This document shows, piece after piece, positions 1 through 6,902 of a stretch of 14,469 nucleotides of DNA. Numbering within the stretch: the stretch's first letter is position 1; every line of letters starts with the position of its first letter. Under the pieces are notes generated by a model that saw only the letters and a list, made by a program, of their open reading frames with translations, made no database searches and was not told the origin of the DNA. The stretch covers positions 1-14,469 of the forward strand of contig CALCSX010000114.1 of the NCBI GenBank assembly GCA_937894165.1, written 5' to 3'. The stretch comes from an uncultured Saprospiraceae bacterium (lineage in GTDB: Bacteria; Bacteroidota; Bacteroidia; Chitinophagales; Saprospiraceae). Made by a program: the position numbers and the translations under genes.

Positions 1-1
1 C

Positions 2-334
2 TTTTATGATGATAAATTCAAGAATCATCCATTCTTGGCAATTCCGGCAAGACACCAAGCATCTACCCACGTTTTTCATCAATATACATTACAGATTAAG
101 GGAGAAAATAGAGATTTCATCAAAGATGAGCTTGCTAAGGCGCGGATTCCGGCGATGATTTATTACCCTAATCCTTTGCACATTCAAAAACCTTATTTGC
201 AATCAGGTCATTTTCCGGTGACAGAGGACTTATGCGGGAGTGTTTTGTCCTTGCCGATACATACTGAAATGCAAGCCCCCGTTTTAGAATATATTAGTGA
301 CAACTTACTTGAAATTTTGGAAAATTTGCAATAG
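2..334 (+). CDS. DegT/DnrJ/EryC1/StrS-type sugar aminotransferase, C-terminal fragment
   Basis: This is the 3' end of a gene that enters from the left edge; the frame is open from base 2 to the TAG at 332-334, giving about 110 residues. An internal TTG at 35 is not a real start because coding sequence continues upstream of it. The visible part resembles the C-terminal small domain of PLP-dependent DegT-family aminotransferases, which convert keto-sugar nucleotides to amino sugars. The supporting pattern is a short-strand region followed by I-P-A-M-I-Y-Y-P-N-P-L-H, then a K-P-Y...G-x-F-P-V-T-E segment and L-S-L-P-I-H-T-E-M, the usual closing motif of the family. The PLP lysine lies outside the window, so activity cannot be judged. 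It precedes the next gene by 11 bp and is probably its operon partner. The family call is fairly secure; the substrate is unknown. Confidence 0.82.
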   Translation, partial: FYDDKFKNHPFLAIPARHQASTHVFHQYTLQIKGENRDFIKDELAKARIPAMIYYPNPLHIQKPYLQSGHFPVTEDLCGSVLSLPIHTEMQAPVLEYISDNLLEILENLQ

Positions 335-345
335 AAACTTACGCT

Positions 346-1860
346 ATGCTTTTTGCCACCATTGTACAATTTCTTATTCTGTTTGTATTTTCAATACTGA
401 CTGTTCAATTGGCTAAAAAAAGAACATTTAAGATTCTCCTATCATTGTTAGCTTCGATTTTCATCAATTTGCAGATCAGTTCACTTTATTTCGGCGGCAG
501 TTTTATAGATTACAAGTTTTATATGCATTCACTACTGCGGAACGAAGACCTTTTAAGTGAATTTTTTTTAATTCCGGTTTTACTGTTTTGTGGTTCAACG
601 GCACTTTTTACCTTCTTATTATTTTGGCTATCGCAATTTGCCGATCGTAAAATAAATATTTCCGGAGGTATCAGAATTACTATTATAGTGCTCGCTTTAG
701 TAGGAATGAGCTTTAAGGGGGGCATTATAAACAGCATTTTTCATATTGTCAAAATCATTTCGGCACCGGATAAGAATCTGCTTGAAAGTATGCAAGCCTT
801 AAATATTGAGGGGGAGGATTATACTTTTCCGGATCAGGTGAAGGCGACACCGGGAAAAAATTTGATAGTAATTGTACTGGAATCGATGGAAAAAGGGTTA
901 TTGGAGGACAGTTTTTCACATTTGACTCCTAATCTTCGGCAACTTTCTCAGGATTGGACGTATATGGAGATGAACCAGATTGAAGGTGGGGCATGGACAT
1001 CCGGTTCGTTGTACACAATGATGACCGGCATCCCCGCATTTTTCCGCGCACCCGGCAATAATAAATTTCTTGGTTCATCAGGTTCTAAGTTGAGTACGAT
1101 GCCGCTGGTTTTGGATTCCGCCGGATATCAACTCAAATATTTATTGGCAGCTCCGGAATTCAATGGATTGAGAGATATGTTGACGGCTTTGGGCTTCGAA
1201 GTGCGATCAGAGAGCGAATTTGATCAGAAATATGAGGAAGTTTCGTGGGCGGGAATGCATGATTATGATTTAGTTGAAGAAGTTAAAAAGGAATTACTAT
1301 TATTAAATAAGAGCTCCCAACCTTTTGCCCTATTTACTTCCACTATTTCAACGCATTTTCCGGAGGGAGTTTATGATGCGCGTTTCGAGAAAATATTGGA
1401 ATTTCAGGGCAGTGAGATTGAGACCATGATTGCAGCGACAGATTATTTGACAGGCGATTTGATATCTTTTTTAAAAGATGAAGACATGTTGGATTCTACT
1501 GCAGTGGTTATTATACCTGATCATATTTGGATGGGATATAATGCCAGAATTGTCAATAAACTACCGAAAGAAAGAGGTTTGTATTTTTTATCTAATATAC
1601 CGAAGGAAGAATTTTCTTACTATAATGACGCAAGTATTTTTCAGTTTGATCTGCCAAAACTTATTTTGGAAGCTGCCGGAGTTCAACATAATGTGAAATT
1701 TCTGATGGAATACCAAAAACGCGAAGAGGCGAAAGATTTTTCAGAAAAAAACAGTGACAAAATATTATCTTTAAATGAAGCATCTTTTCTGAGAATACAC
1801 GGGATTGAGATGAAACGTGTCAAAAGGAAGTTGAAGCGTGATTTTATAGAGTACGAATAA
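346..1860 (+). CDS. Membrane-anchored MdoB/LtaS-type phosphoglycerol or phosphoethanolamine transferase (sulfatase fold)
   Basis: A 504-residue protein with hydrophobic segments at about 1-21, 30-50, 73-97 and 109-128, followed by a soluble alkaline-phosphatase/sulfatase-superfamily domain from about 170. Visible metal and catalytic positions are E179 in V-L-E-S-M-E, the candidate nucleophile T218 in G-G-A-W-T-S-G, H337 in S-T-H-F-P, and D392-H393 in I-P-D-H. The stretch from the ESME motif through T-P-N-L-R-Q-L to G-A-W-T-S-G...M-M-T-G-I-P follows OpgB/MdoB (phosphoglycerol transferase I) more closely than Gram-positive LtaS. Family members move phosphoglycerol or phosphoethanolamine from phospholipid to a glycan outside the cytoplasmic membrane. 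Its place in a glycan operon suggests decoration of the locus polysaccharide, which is inference. The start ATG follows the previous stop by 11 bp with no clear ribosome site. A sulfatase-type hydrolase is a less likely alternative because of the membrane segments. Confidence 0.82.
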   Translation: MLFATIVQFLILFVFSILTVQLAKKRTFKILLSLLASIFINLQISSLYFGGSFIDYKFYMHSLLRNEDLLSEFFLIPVLLFCGSTALFTFLLFWLSQFADRKINISGGIRITIIVLALVGMSFKGGIINSIFHIVKIISAPDKNLLESMQALNIEGEDYTFPDQVKATPGKNLIVIVLESMEKGLLEDSFSHLTPNLRQLSQDWTYMEMNQIEGGAWTSGSLYTMMTGIPAFFRAPGNNKFLGSSGSKLSTMPLVLDSAGYQLKYLLAAPEFNGLRDMLTALGFEVRSESEFDQKYEEVSWAGMHDYDLVEEVKKELLLLNKSSQPFALFTSTISTHFPEGVYDARFEKILEFQGSEIETMIAATDYLTGDLISFLKDEDMLDSTAVVIIPDHIWMGYNARIVNKLPKERGLYFLSNIPKEEFSYYNDASIFQFDLPKLILEAAGVQHNVKFLMEYQKREEAKDFSEKNSDKILSLNEASFLRIHGIEMKRVKRKLKRDFIEYE

Positions 1861-1869
1861 AATATCAAA

Positions 1870-2517
1870 ATGGTAATAATTGGGGCATTAGGGCTGGCAA
1901 CGGATGTTCTTCAAATCTTAATTGACAGAGGAGAGGATGAAGAATTGTTTTTTTATGACGATGTCAATGGCAATGATAAGGAATTTTTTTTTGAAAAATA
2001 TCCTATCATCAGAACTGAAATGCACCTTGTAGAAATTTTCAAAGAGGACAACAGATTTATTTTGGCTGTGGGCAGTCCGGAGTTAAGATCTCAGTTATCT
2101 AATAAATTTATAAAATTGGGTGGAATTCCCGAGAATTGTATAAGCCCATTTAGTCGTATTAGTGCTCTCAATGTGAGTATAGGATCGGGAGCGTTTATAA
2201 GTTCGGATGTGATTATTGCAGGGAATACTAAAATAGGTGTTTTCTCCTTGGTTTATCATTTTACTTTCATTGCCCATGACTGTACACTAGGTAATTTCGT
2301 TCAAATTGCTGCCGGCACGAAAATTATGGGTAGATGTAGCCTTGGAGACAGTGTTATGATTGGGCCAAATGTAACTATCAATCCCGGGGTGAAAATAGGT
2401 TCAAATTCCCAAATCGGTGCGGGATCGGTTGTCACCAAAGATATTCCGGATAATTGTATTGCTTTCGGCGTGCCGGCTCGCATTATCAGTACAAAAGATA
2501 AAATTTCAGAAGGATGA
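1870..2517 (+). CDS. PglD/NeuD-type sugar O/N-acetyltransferase (left-handed beta-helix)
   Basis: A 215-residue enzyme with a small N-terminal nucleotide-sugar-binding fold (residues 1-70, beginning V-I-I-G-A-L-G and containing I-L-A-V-G-S-P) and a hexapeptide-repeat beta-helix at about 98-205. Repeats of the V/I-x-I-G type are obvious (V-S-I-G-S-G, T-K-I-G, V-K-I-G-S-N, S-Q-I-G-A-G). H136 in F-I-A-H-D-C aligns with the catalytic His of PglD (I-E-H-E-C), and the tail I-A-F-G-V-P-A-R is the usual family ending. PglD acetylates the 4-amino group of UDP-4-amino-trideoxy-GlcNAc with acetyl-CoA; NeuD acts on sialic acids. No sialic acid genes are present, while PglF- and PglE-like genes lie downstream, so the PglD role is favoured. 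The GASGH-type N-terminal motif is altered to G-A-L-G-L-A. The gene starts 9 bp after the previous one and overlaps the next by 4 bp (ATGA). Confidence 0.85.
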   Translation: MVIIGALGLATDVLQILIDRGEDEELFFYDDVNGNDKEFFFEKYPIIRTEMHLVEIFKEDNRFILAVGSPELRSQLSNKFIKLGGIPENCISPFSRISALNVSIGSGAFISSDVIIAGNTKIGVFSLVYHFTFIAHDCTLGNFVQIAAGTKIMGRCSLGDSVMIGPNVTINPGVKIGSNSQIGAGSVVTKDIPDNCIAFGVPARIISTKDKISEG

Positions 2518-3659
2518 AATTAAATCTACATCTTTTCAGCAACGAAAAATTCGTCGAGGGAGCCATATTGCAATTTGAAAAGTATCACCCGGAAGAAAAT
2601 ATTTATATTATTAATTCCGGGGAGGAAATCAATTATGGAATTCCAACTTCATTGAAGACCTCCGTTTTTTTCTCGAATTTCGAGAATGGGAAATCCATTG
2701 GAGAGGTTCAAAAAATTGCGCTGAAGCACAATGTAAAAAATGTATTTATACACAGCCTCGATTACTTAAAAGCGGGCATTTACCTTAAATTGTTAAAAAC
2801 CCGAAACTTCAAAAGCTTTTGGATTTTTTACGGAGGAGATTTCTATTCTCAAATTACAGAAAAATTCAATTTCTTTGATAATACCAATATTCAAACTATT
2901 AGGAAGCATTCTTCCTTCCATAGAAGATTCAACAGCTTAAAATATGTATGGAAATATGGGATGACCGGCAAAAAAGCCATCCAAAAGGTCATTTCTGAAT
3001 TGGATTTTTTCTGCTTTTGGAATGAATATGAGTTAGAAAATGTGAAGAAATATTTCAAAACTAATGCACAATTCAGGTGGTTTATCTATACATCCGCCAT
3101 TAATGTGGGAGGAGAAACTTCATTGGAAGACAAAAAGGACAATATTTTACTTGTCAATCATTCGGCATCCCGATGGGGCAATCACCACACGGTCATTGAA
3201 AAATTGCTTGAAATAGACGCTATTCAATATTTTAATGAGATTATTATGCCTCTGAATTATGGAGAAAATCTTATTCGTGAAAGGGTAATGAACTTTTGTG
3301 AATCGAAGGATATTAAAAACACCAAATTTCTAACAACATTTCTTCCTCCAAAAGTGTATTTCGATATTTTAAATCAAGTTTCAATCGCTGTTTTTGGAGC
3401 AAAAAGGCAGGAAGGTGCAGGAAATGTATTTTATTTACTTAAAAAGGGGACAAAAATATTTCTTAGATCTGAAAACCCAATGCTAGCGTATTTGAAGAAT
3501 TGTGGTTTCATCGTTTTTAGTTTTGAAGAAGACATGAATCATTTAAGTGATTTGGAACCTCTATCAGAAGCGAATATTAGAAATAATAAAGAGTGTTACG
3601 AATCAATTTTTAATGAAAGCAGGATTGAAGATTTTATGTCAAAGTTGTTGATCAATTGA
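2514..3659 (+). CDS. GT56-family glycosyltransferase (WecF / 4-acetamido-4,6-dideoxygalactosyltransferase-like)
   Basis: A 381-residue protein whose C-terminal half carries the marks of Glyco_transf_56, the family of WecF/RffT. WecF adds Fuc4NAc to lipid II of enterobacterial common antigen. Visible blocks, in order: W-I-F-Y-G-G-D-F-Y (103-111), V-N-H-S-A-S-R-W-G-N-H-H (214-225, matching G-N-S-x-x-R-S-N-x-H), I-M-P-L-N-Y-G (244-250), A-K-R-Q-E-G-A-G-N (296-304) and L-R-S-E-N-P (317-322). These correspond to P-M-x-Y, R-Q-x-G-x-G and R-E-N-P in the E. coli enzyme. The N-terminus is more divergent. The enzyme should act on an undecaprenyl-diphosphate-linked acceptor at the inner face of the membrane, using a dideoxy-amino-sugar donor. 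That fits the aminotransferases and acetyltransferase around it. The ATGA overlap with the gene before implies translational coupling. Actual donor and acceptor cannot be read from the sequence. Confidence 0.82.
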   Translation: MKLNLHLFSNEKFVEGAILQFEKYHPEENIYIINSGEEINYGIPTSLKTSVFFSNFENGKSIGEVQKIALKHNVKNVFIHSLDYLKAGIYLKLLKTRNFKSFWIFYGGDFYSQITEKFNFFDNTNIQTIRKHSSFHRRFNSLKYVWKYGMTGKKAIQKVISELDFFCFWNEYELENVKKYFKTNAQFRWFIYTSAINVGGETSLEDKKDNILLVNHSASRWGNHHTVIEKLLEIDAIQYFNEIIMPLNYGENLIRERVMNFCESKDIKNTKFLTTFLPPKVYFDILNQVSIAVFGAKRQEGAGNVFYLLKKGTKIFLRSENPMLAYLKNCGFIVFSFEEDMNHLSDLEPLSEANIRNNKECYESIFNESRIEDFMSKLLIN

Positions 3660-3681
3660 AGGGTGAGATAAGAAGTAAATT

Positions 3682-4266
3682 ATGTGGGTAAAAAGGATTT
3701 TCGATTTCTTTATGGCATTTTTCGGATTATTATTAGTGGGATGGCTAATTTTGATCGGATGGTTGATAAGTTTTTTGGATACCGGGATAAATGGATTTTT
3801 TCTACAGCGTCGCGTGGGGCAAAACGGAGAGATTTTCAATATCATAAAATTGAGAACTATGGGAGCCGGCATTACGGAAAACCCTGTATTTTCTTCTCCT
3901 GCGAGTTTAAGTCCGGTGGGAAGATTTTTGAGAAAAAGCAAGTTGGATGAATTACCACAATTAATCAATGTTTTGATGGGACAAATGAGCTTTGTAGGTC
4001 CTCGGCCCCATGTGGAAGGATTTGCGGATCGATTGGAAGGAGAGGATAGGAAAATATTGCTCTTAAAGCCGGGTATCACCGGTCCTGCCAGTATAAAATT
4101 TGCCAATGAGGAAGAAATATTGATGCAGCAAGATGATCCAATAAAGTATAATACTGATATTATTTACCCCGAGAAAGTTAAAATAAACCTTTGGTATTAC
4201 TATAATCGATCTTTTATGTATGATGTCAAAATTATATTAAAAACAATGCTTAGAATTATCAATTAA
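3682..4266 (+). CDS. PglC-type monotopic phosphoglycosyl transferase (initiating sugar transferase)
   Basis: A 194-residue bacterial sugar transferase (PF02397 family, short PglC-like form without the extra WcaJ/WbaP membrane region). It transfers a sugar-1-phosphate from a UDP-sugar to undecaprenyl phosphate and so starts the glycan. Visible features: K-R-I-F-D at 4-8, one hydrophobic segment at about 9-31, Q-R-R-V-G-Q-N-G at 42-49, I-K-L-R-T-M at 55-60, the catalytic D89-E90 pair in K-L-D-E-L-P-Q-L, M-S-F-V-G-P-R-P at 102-109 and L-K-P-G-I-T-G at 128-134. The Ser-Pro that breaks the re-entrant helix in Campylobacter PglC seems to be replaced by G20-W21. An A/G-rich run (AAGAAG, 3671-3676) precedes the ATG by 5-6 bp and is one of the few plausible ribosome sites here. 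Two overlapping open frames on this stretch are shadows. Confidence 0.93.
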   Translation: MWVKRIFDFFMAFFGLLLVGWLILIGWLISFLDTGINGFFLQRRVGQNGEIFNIIKLRTMGAGITENPVFSSPASLSPVGRFLRKSKLDELPQLINVLMGQMSFVGPRPHVEGFADRLEGEDRKILLLKPGITGPASIKFANEEEILMQQDDPIKYNTDIIYPEKVKINLWYYYNRSFMYDVKIILKTMLRIIN

Positions 4267-4271
4267 AATAT

Positions 4272-5027
4272 ATGCTTTTCATTCTCAAGTCACTTTTACA
4301 GTCAGCTAATATTTTTATTATTTTAATAATAGTAGCCGGTATATTGTATTATCTGAAAAGATTGAAATGGAGTTTTCGCGTGCTGGTAGTTGCTTTGATT
4401 TGGATTTTTATTTGTCTTACACGTTTTGTGCCTGAGGCATTATTAAAGGGGTTGGAAGCAAGTTTTGAGGTTTATGATCCAAGACTACATCCTGAAATAA
4501 ATGATTCTGTCTACATTCATGTTTTAGGGGCCGGACACAGCTTGGACTCCAAACTACCTGCATTAGCCCAGCTTTCGCACGGAGCTCTGGCGCGCTTGGC
4601 CGAGGGAATTAGAATATCCAACATGTATCCGCGTGCGCATCTGGTAGTTTCAGGATATTCCCATAGTGGAAATGAAAGTCATGCGGAGGTATTGAGGAGA
4701 GCTGCCATTGAAATGGGAAGTAAAGTGGATAGTATTATTGTATTGAATGAACCCACTAATACTTTTGAGGAATCCATAGCTCTTGCTGAAATTTTGACAC
4801 CCAACACACCTTTTATTCTCGTTACTTCAGCCAGTCATATGAAAAGAGCTCATTATCTGTTTACAAAAATAGGATTACAACCTATTGCAGCACCAGCAGA
4901 TTTTCTTGTGAAAGATAGTGAGCAAGGGCGAAGATGTTTTTTATGTGTCAGTCCAATAAATATGTCCAAAATGGATAAATGGATTTATGAAAAATTGGGT
5001 TTTTGGAAAGAAAAAATTTCGAACTAG
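4272..5027 (+). CDS. ElyC/YdcF-like DUF218 membrane protein
   Basis: A 251-residue protein with two N-terminal membrane helices (about 12-27 and 33-50) and a DUF218 domain at about 78-240. Family hallmarks are visible: I-H-V-L-G-A-G-H (82-89), R-L-A-E-G-I-R-I (108-115) followed by Y-P-R-A-H-L-V-V-S-G-Y, an acidic S-H-A-E-V-L (136-141), N-T-F-E-E-S (163-168) and L-V-T-S-A-S-H-M-K-R-A (183-193). Two helices followed by DUF218 is the layout of E. coli ElyC, a factor linked to peptidoglycan and undecaprenyl-phosphate use and to control of enterobacterial common antigen. SanA and YdcF are other relatives. It begins 5 bp after the phosphoglycosyl transferase, so it is part of the same transcript. 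A role in lipid-carrier balance or glycan amount is inference; the biochemical activity of the family is not settled. Confidence 0.85.
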   Translation: MLFILKSLLQSANIFIILIIVAGILYYLKRLKWSFRVLVVALIWIFICLTRFVPEALLKGLEASFEVYDPRLHPEINDSVYIHVLGAGHSLDSKLPALAQLSHGALARLAEGIRISNMYPRAHLVVSGYSHSGNESHAEVLRRAAIEMGSKVDSIIVLNEPTNTFEESIALAEILTPNTPFILVTSASHMKRAHYLFTKIGLQPIAAPADFLVKDSEQGRRCFLCVSPINMSKMDKWIYEKLGFWKEKISN

Positions 5028-5082
5028 ATTAATAATAATATTGGGGCTGCTTGTTTAAATTCAAGCTAAAATCGCACCTTTA

Positions 5083-5093
5083 TATAATATTTG
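5083..5093 (+). promoter_or_regulatory. possible promoter core ahead of the barrel gene
   Basis: The 95-bp gap after the ElyC-like gene is the first sizeable gap in the run. It contains TATAAT at 5083-5088 running into ATTTG at 5089-5093. This is one base off the Bacteroidota -7 consensus TAnnTTTG (AATATTTG at 5086-5093). I see no well-spaced -33 TTG. A start about 7-10 bases downstream would give a leader of roughly 20-25 bases before the ATG at 5123. In AT-rich DNA this could occur by chance. Confidence 0.25.
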
Positions 5094-5122
5094 ACAGAGA
5101 TTTAGCCTTAAGCATTCGAAAT

Positions 5123-6859
5123 ATGTATAAACACTTACTACTTTTAGTGATTTTGCTTCTTTGTAACAATCTTGTATTCTCTCAATCCGAAGCAGAGGAT
5201 ACACTTCGTTCAGCGCGATACAATTATATGCTTCTTGATAGACAAGAGGATTTGATGGTCAATAGTGTATATCTTTCCGGCGAGCCAAATAAAAGAATCC
5301 ATACAGGGATCAAACCCTATAGATATGATATGTTTGATAGAATGGAATGGGATGATCAGGCTTTTCAGTGGGATCAGGGGATGTTTAGACATTTTTATGA
5401 TGTAAAGGGTGCAAATCCCGATACCATCTTAGAATATAAGCCTTACCGAGGCTCACGTAAATTGGGATCTTGGCTACACAATAAATTATTTAATGAATCA
5501 CTCATTTATTTGAAATCTAATAATCCCAAAGCTCCTGAAGATTTCAATATAGCTATCAACCCCATATTTTTTCTTGAAGCAGGTCCCGGAAATGGAGATA
5601 TTCCCAATTATTTCATGAATGGAAGAGGTGTTTGGGTTAACGGGAACTTTGGCAAGTTCAGTTTTTATACCATGATAGGGGAAAATCAAGGTAGATTTCC
5701 GAGGGTTTTGAATCAATATTATACGCAAAGAAGATTTGCTCATGGTTGGGGATTTAGGAAGAACTTTAAAGAAGGAGGACATGATTTTGCGATGGCTATG
5801 GGTGAAGTTAATTATACGCCGAACAATTATTTTAATTTTACGCTGGGGCATGGGAAGCATTTTTGGGGGGAAGGATATCGATCATTATTTATTTCGGATT
5901 TCGCTTTACCATTTCCTTTTTTCAAAATTGAAACCACAGTTGGTTCGATAAAATATATCAATATGTGGGCAGTCCACGCGGATGGTACAGGGGGTAGAGG
6001 TTTGGATATTTTCCCAAACAAATATACCTCGATGCATCTTTTGAGTTGGAATGTAACTTCGAGATGGAATGTGCAATTATTTGAATCCAATGTATGGGCA
6101 TCTGATAGTACAGGTGGAGGCGGTTTTAATGTAAATTTTCTCAACCCGATCATATTTTATAGAACGGTGGAGCTGCAGGCAGGCTTTGGTGGCGGGAATG
6201 CGCTGGCGGGAATATCAAGCTCCTATAATTTAGGAAAAGGATATAAATTATACGGACAATTTGTATTGGATGACTTTAAGTTGTCGGCATTTAAAGAGAG
6301 GAATTTGGGTCATTGGCTAAATTTATACGGATTTCAATTGGGTGCTTTGAAGGCGGGCACGGCGGGAAACACGAATTACAGTGTTGGTTTGGAATGGAAC
6401 AGAGTAAATCCATTTGTGTATAGCCACCGAAGTTCGGCAACCAATTATGTTCATTTGAATTATCCTTTGGCACATCCATGGGGTTCGGGTTTCAGAGAGG
6501 TTTTACTTCACGGACAATTGAGGTATAAGCGATGGTTTTCCGAGTTGTTTTTATCTGTTGGTACTGCGGGCAGGGATACAGCGGGCTTGAATTTGGGAAA
6601 TGATCTTTCACGGAGTTATAATGATAGGGAATTGGGAGATTTGGGTTATAATTTTCCTACCGGAAATGCTGCCACTATTGTCAATGCCCATTTTAATGTT
6701 GGATACGTAGTTAATGTGAGTACCGGTTTAAGATTTGAAGCGGGGGTAAGGTTGCGGCGCGAGCGTTTTAAATTCTCAGCAGACACGCAAGCCAATCCAT
6801 TCAATTGGATTTTTGTAGGCTTGCGAACACCATTCATGAATAGGTATTACGATTTGTAA
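5123..6859 (+). CDS. RemB/Wzi-like outer-membrane beta-barrel protein
   Basis: A 578-residue protein with a signal peptide (MYKHLLLL... ending L-V-F-S-Q at 17-21) and no internal helices. Its middle and C-terminus alternate aromatic and small residues as expected for an outer-membrane barrel of the Wzi/RemB type. Telling blocks are N-P-I-F-F-L-E-A-G (146-154), F-Y-T-M-I-G-E-N-Q-G-R-F-P (181-193), L-G-H-G-K-H-F-W-G-E-G-Y-R-S-L (241-255), L-L-S-W-N-V-T (306-312) and N-P-I-I-F-Y-R-T-V-E (341-350). These recall Bacteroidota proteins annotated as gliding motility protein RemB, related to the capsule-assembly barrel Wzi. I chose ATG 5123 because it begins a typical signal peptide; a TTG 72 bases upstream would bury it behind a charged extension. 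In a glycan locus, a role in surface attachment or display of polysaccharide is plausible; a motility role is only by family name. Confidence 0.8.
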   Translation: MYKHLLLLVILLLCNNLVFSQSEAEDTLRSARYNYMLLDRQEDLMVNSVYLSGEPNKRIHTGIKPYRYDMFDRMEWDDQAFQWDQGMFRHFYDVKGANPDTILEYKPYRGSRKLGSWLHNKLFNESLIYLKSNNPKAPEDFNIAINPIFFLEAGPGNGDIPNYFMNGRGVWVNGNFGKFSFYTMIGENQGRFPRVLNQYYTQRRFAHGWGFRKNFKEGGHDFAMAMGEVNYTPNNYFNFTLGHGKHFWGEGYRSLFISDFALPFPFFKIETTVGSIKYINMWAVHADGTGGRGLDIFPNKYTSMHLLSWNVTSRWNVQLFESNVWASDSTGGGGFNVNFLNPIIFYRTVELQAGFGGGNALAGISSSYNLGKGYKLYGQFVLDDFKLSAFKERNLGHWLNLYGFQLGALKAGTAGNTNYSVGLEWNRVNPFVYSHRSSATNYVHLNYPLAHPWGSGFREVLLHGQLRYKRWFSELFLSVGTAGRDTAGLNLGNDLSRSYNDRELGDLGYNFPTGNAATIVNAHFNVGYVVNVSTGLRFEAGVRLRRERFKFSADTQANPFNWIFVGLRTPFMNRYYDL

Positions 6860-6902
6860 TCGGAGACTTGGAAAGTATAAAGAATTTCAGAATCTAATAT
6901 TA

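Noticed and set aside
3639..4106. 155-codon open frame on the - strand, and an 88-codon GTG-started + frame at 3684-3950
   Set aside because: Both lie over the phosphoglycosyl transferase, whose full set of family motifs is in the other frame; neither shows recognisable protein motifs.
5049..5066. Small inverted repeat GCTTG...CAAGC after the ElyC-like gene, considered as a terminator
   Set aside because: Only five pairs around an 8-base loop and no clear T-run directly after it.
5051..5122. TTG start that would lengthen the barrel protein by 24 residues
   Set aside because: The ATG at 5123 begins a normal signal peptide; the extension is charged and would bury it, and it overlaps promoter-like DNA.
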